Assembly (NCBI GenBank): GCA_025057155.1
Contig: JANWYD010000013.1
Span: 62,001-126,000, forward strand
Source: Chloroflexaceae bacterium
GTDB taxonomy: Bacteria > Chloroflexota > Chloroflexia > Chloroflexales > Chloroflexaceae
Direction: 5' to 3'
Length of the DNA: 64,000 nucleotides
Numbering within the stretch: position 1 is the stretch's first letter; every line of letters starts with the position of its first letter. Both the position numbers and the translations under genes were made by a program. The notes beneath the pieces are model-generated. The model was not told the origin of the DNA, searched no databases, and saw only the letters and a program-made list of their open reading frames with translations. This document shows, one piece after another, positions 61,044 through 64,000 of this stretch.

Positions 61044-61310
61044 GCCGGGGACAAGGGAGGAAACCAGGTTGCCCCCGTGCGCAACCCTCCGGGTTGGGCT
61101 ACCGCCAGTTCCCTGTAACTCATGTTCCCATCATGGATGCAAAACAATCGTCCTCCAGACGCTCAGCAATAAACGTCTGATGCAGTGTGGCCTTGTGCTG
61201 GTGAGCGCCTTCGAAAGAGAAGTCTTGCGTCCCCCGACAGAAACACATGCACCGCGCAGAGAGTTGGGCCGCGTCGCCATTCTCAGTCACGGACCTGGAA
61301 AGGGGTTCCT

Positions 61311-62183
61311 ATGTCCCTGCCTGCCCCCTCCTTCGTTCGTCTTCCTTCTGGCCGTCTGGCCTACCGTCGCGCCGGAAGCGGCCCACCGATAGTGCTGATC
61401 CACGGCTGGGGCGGCTCATCACGACACTGGCTCGGAGCTTTCGCAACCCTGCGCGATGAGTACGATGTGATCGCTATCGATCTGCCGGGTTTTGGCGAGT
61501 CTCCACCGCCTGCGATGCCCGCGCGGCTGGGCACGCTTACCGTGGCGACCCTCGAACTGATTGAGGCCCTGGAACTCTCTGACATCGCCCTGGGGGGGCA
61601 TTCGCTCGGCGCGGCGGTGGCGCTGCTGGTCGCCAGCGCCCGTCCCAAGCTGGTCAATCGTCTGGCGCTGACCAGCTTCGGCCTGCCCCGTAGCGCAGTT
61701 GAAGCCAAATTGATGAGCTGCCTGCACGTGCAGTTGATCCTCAACTCCATGCTGTGGGCGCCCTGGCTGGATCTGTGGGGGATCTGGCAGACCGCGGTGC
61801 GCCCGCTGGCCCAGGCCGTATCGGTCATTCCGCCCGTGCCGCATATTCTGGCGGGGCAGGTTGTGCACGATGTCAGAGAGGTGCCCTACCCTGCGCTGGC
61901 AGTCGGCGCGGCCGACCTGGTGGCGATGCACGTGCGGGTGGGCCTGGAAGCGGCAACCACCACCGGCGACCCCACGGTGATCGGCGCCTCGCGCGCCGTC
62001 GTCGCGCCCACGCTGATCATCGGCGGACGCGAGGATCGCATCTTCCCGCCCGACTCGGCGCGGGCGCTCGCCAGCGCGCTGCCACGCTCGGGCCTGGTGC
62101 TCTTCGACCGGTGCGGGCACGTGCCCATGGCCGAACAGCCCGGTCCCTTCTACGGCACGCTGGGCGCATTTTTACGGGCGTGA
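61311..62183 (+). CDS. Alpha/beta hydrolase
   Basis: A 290-residue alpha/beta-fold hydrolase. Triad: nucleophile Ser in ALGGHSLGAAVAL, Asp near GGREDRIFPPDSA, His in DRCGHVPMAEQPG. HGWGGSSRHW supplies the oxyanion hole. The C-terminal half is standard and no signal peptide is present. ATG 61311 follows AAGGGG. It could act on esters, lactones or C-C bonds; the family is too broad to assign. Confidence 0.9.
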   Translation: MSLPAPSFVRLPSGRLAYRRAGSGPPIVLIHGWGGSSRHWLGAFATLRDEYDVIAIDLPGFGESPPPAMPARLGTLTVATLELIEALELSDIALGGHSLGAAVALLVASARPKLVNRLALTSFGLPRSAVEAKLMSCLHVQLILNSMLWAPWLDLWGIWQTAVRPLAQAVSVIPPVPHILAGQVVHDVREVPYPALAVGAADLVAMHVRVGLEAATTTGDPTVIGASRAVVAPTLIIGGREDRIFPPDSARALASALPRSGLVLFDRCGHVPMAEQPGPFYGTLGAFLRA

Positions 62184-62300
62184 TCGAGTATCATGGCAGT
62201 GAATGGAAAACGCAGGGGGCGCCGGCGGCGCCCGGCGCCGTCCACCGGCAAGAGCGACACAGCGCCTGGCAACCTCCAGGCCAGCGTGAAGGAAGCGCCG

Positions 62301-62870
62301 ATGCGTGTCTTGTTGATTGATAACTACGACTCGTTCACCTACAATCTGTTTCAGTACCTCAGCGAGCTGGGGGCGAGCGTGGATGTGCGCCGCAACGACG
62401 CGCTTAGCGTGGCCGACGCCGCGGCGCTGCGGCCTGAGCGCATCGTGATCAGCCCGGGGCCGTGCACGCCAGCCGAGGCGGGCATCAGCATCGCTCTGAT
62501 CCGCGAACTCGGTCCCCACATCCCCACTCTCGGCGTCTGTCTCGGACACCAGGCCATTGGCGCAGCCTTCGGAGGCGCCGTGGTACGGGCGCCCAGGGTG
62601 ATGCACGGCAAACTGTCGGCCATACACCACTGCGGCGTCGGCGTCTTCGCCGGGTTGCCCGATCCCTTCATTGCCACGCGCTACCACTCCCTGATCGTGC
62701 GCCGCGATGATCTGCCGGCTGAATTAGAAGTCACCGCCTGGACTGACGATGGGCTGATCATGGGTCTCCGGCACCGCGCCTATCCCATCCAGGGCGTGCA
62801 ATTTCACCCCGAGTCCATTCTCACCGAGCACGGCAAGCAGATCTTGCGAACGTTTCTGGAAGCCGCCTGA
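62301..62870 (+). CDS. Class I glutamine amidotransferase (TrpG/PabA)
   Basis: A 189-residue glutaminase subunit. [18 protein letters not shown] opens it; [14 protein letters not shown] and [16 protein letters not shown] (catalytic Cys) and [17 protein letters not shown] (His and Glu) complete the triad. It supplies ammonia to anthranilate synthase or aminodeoxychorismate synthase; no TrpE or PabB gene is in the window. The frame is open upstream to 62193, but AAGGAAG precedes ATG 62301, the family start. Confidence 0.93.
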   Translation: MRVLLIDNYDSFTYNLFQYLSELGASVDVRRNDALSVADAAALRPERIVISPGPCTPAEAGISIALIRELGPHIPTLGVCLGHQAIGAAFGGAVVRAPRVMHGKLSAIHHCGVGVFAGLPDPFIATRYHSLIVRRDDLPAELEVTAWTDDGLIMGLRHRAYPIQGVQFHPESILTEHGKQILRTFLEAA

Positions 62871-62975
62871 AGGCTTGCCGGGAGATAGGGCCTCCTGGCC
62901 GCACCGTCAGGACCGGCAGGGACGACTGGACGGTCGTCCCTGCCGGCCCGTCTCACAGCCTCCCGAAACCACATT

Positions 62976-64000
62976 TCAGGCCAGGAAGGATGCGCCCAGG
63001 GCCGTCAGCGCCACCACCAGCCACGAAGGCGCCTTCCAGACCTGGAGCAATCCAAAGGCTGCCAGGGCCAGGGCCACATCCTGCGGCTGGCGGATGGCGC
63101 TGGTAATCACCGGATCATAGAGCGCGGCGAGTAAGAGACCAACTACCGCCGCGTTGACCCCCTGCATGGCCGCCTGGACCGCCGGGTTCTGCCGTAACCG
63201 GCCCCACAACGGCAGCGTCGCCCAGAGGAAGAGAAAGGACGGCGCGAAGATCGCCACGAGCGCCAGCGCCGCCCCGCTCCAGCCATTGGGAGGCACGGCG
63301 CTTATGGCGCCGAGAAAGGCCGCGAAGGTGAGCAACGGGCCCGGAACGGCCTGGGCGGCGCCGTAGCCGGCCACAAACTGCTCGGTGCTGACCCAGCCCG
63401 GCGCGACCACGAAGCGTTCCAGCAGCGGCAGCACCACGTGGCCCCCGCCAAAAATAAGCGACCCGGCACGGAAAAAGGCCGCGAACATCGCCACGGCCTG
63501 ACTTCCCGTGACAGTGGCCAGCAGCGGCAGCCCCAGCAGACAGAGCGGCAGCGCCGCCGCACTGCTCCAGGCCAGCGTCCGTGGCACTGCTATGCGCACG
63601 CCGGTCGCCCCGCCGACAACCGACCTGCTCAGCAGGCGCCAGCCTACCATGCCACCCGCAAGGATCACCAGCATCTGTCCCAGGCCGGTTGGCCAGAGCA
63701 GGAGCAACACCGCCGCCGCCAGGGCAATCGTCGCCCGCGGCCGATCAGGGGTCAGACGCACAGCCATGCCCCAGACCGCCTGGGCAACTACAGCTACTGC
63801 GACCACTTTCAACCCGTGGAGCCAGCCGGCGCCGATATGAGCGCCGAACGCGTTCAACCCCAGGCCGAAGAGGGTCATGGCTAGCGCCGAGGGTAACGCG
63901 AAGCCCAGCCAGGCCGCCACGCCACCGACCAGGCCGGCGCGCGCGGTTCCCAATGCGATGGCCACCTGGCTACTCGCCGGTCCGGGCAAAAACTGGCTCA
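62976..64000 (-). CDS. chrA: Chromate transporter family, partial (5' end outside window)
   Basis: The frame runs past the right edge, so about 341 C-terminal residues are present. It shows two CHR-type halves: FLPGPASSQVAIALGTARAG at the window edge (start of the first half), VVAVAVVAQAVWGMAVRL and, in the second half, AMFAAFFRAGSLIFGGGHVVLPLLERFVV then GYGAAQAVPGPLLTFAAFLG. PGP and FGGGH motifs are as in long-chain ChrA, which exports chromate. About nine helices are visible. Whether this one acts on chromate is not certain. Confidence 0.92.
   Translation of the reverse strand, partial: SQFLPGPASSQVAIALGTARAGLVGGVAAWLGFALPSALAMTLFGLGLNAFGAHIGAGWLHGLKVVAVAVVAQAVWGMAVRLTPDRPRATIALAAAVLLLLWPTGLGQMLVILAGGMVGWRLLSRSVVGGATGVRIAVPRTLAWSSAAALPLCLLGLPLLATVTGSQAVAMFAAFFRAGSLIFGGGHVVLPLLERFVVAPGWVSTEQFVAGYGAAQAVPGPLLTFAAFLGAISAVPPNGWSGAALALVAIFAPSFLFLWATLPLWGRLRQNPAVQAAMQGVNAAVVGLLLAALYDPVITSAIRQPQDVALALAAFGLLQVWKAPSWLVVALTALGASFLA

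Overview
The window looks like a chromosomal segment of a GC-rich filamentous Chloroflexota, most probably class Chloroflexia (Roseiflexus/Chloroflexus relatives). This is inferred from gene content: a sodium-bicarbonate transporter with a PII-like partner, a separate biotin carboxyl carrier, secreted proteins with 'FGYPISE...VQWFER' repeats, and ArsA with an HSP20-like tail. It is also inferred from many short palindromic intergenic repeats. No rRNA, phage, IS transposase or CRISPR array was seen. One tRNA-Ser(CGA) and one strong candidate structured RNA are present.

Layout. 1-550 is the 3' end of enolase. 830-11092 is mostly a leftward block: a secreted beta-propeller protein, a flippase overlapping a ComEC-like hydrolase-fold protein, RidA, a large membrane protein with two similar cytosolic segments, exonuclease VII (XseA/XseB) and the biotin carrier AccB. 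One small rightward gene (3341) lies inside it. 11387-14445 holds small genes plus a bicarbonate-transport pair (SbtA-like permease and PII-like SbtB). 14799-24942 is mainly rightward: ClpS, a beta-lactamase-fold lipoprotein, a DUF4139-like protein, a dGTPase, DnaG primase and a DUF3352 protein. A leftward Nudix-like/APH kinase fusion interrupts this run.

25037-38208 contains a coiled-coil protein, tRNA-Ser, an SPFH/prohibitin protein, a family 2 glycosyltransferase, DNA polymerase I with an intact proofreading site, an SDR, DnaK, an amine oxidase, a LysR regulator and a CoA-type Nudix hydrolase. 38401-46737 contains a metallophosphoesterase coupled to a 45-residue membrane peptide, a repeat-bearing secreted protein, SbcC, arginase and ArsA. 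46973-53165 contains a histidine phosphatase, a decayed HepT remnant, a SIRT5-like sirtuin, an orphan DNA methyltransferase, a secreted repeat protein, a PspC protein, a YbaK protein and AmrS. 53304-56374 is a NitT/TauT-type ABC transporter without a visible binding protein. 56769-57094 is a candidate RNA gene. 57268-59091 is a tightly overlapping uracil-DNA glycosylase / HipA-like kinase / DUF3037 operon. The right end has a gamma carbonic anhydrase, a PfkB kinase, an alpha/beta hydrolase, a TrpG/PabA amidotransferase and a partial chromate transporter.

Intergenic space is rich in dispersed repeats: GAAACC(A/G)GGTTTC palindromes, GGAGGTGT(G/A) arrays often arranged as inverted pairs, GATTTTGGATTTTGGATT runs, GAGGGCTTCGCCCTC mini-palindromes and two MITE-like hairpin elements. 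Several genes share an extended -10 promoter (TGnTAYAAT) with no recognisable -35. All of this rests on reading the sequence; no database search was run.
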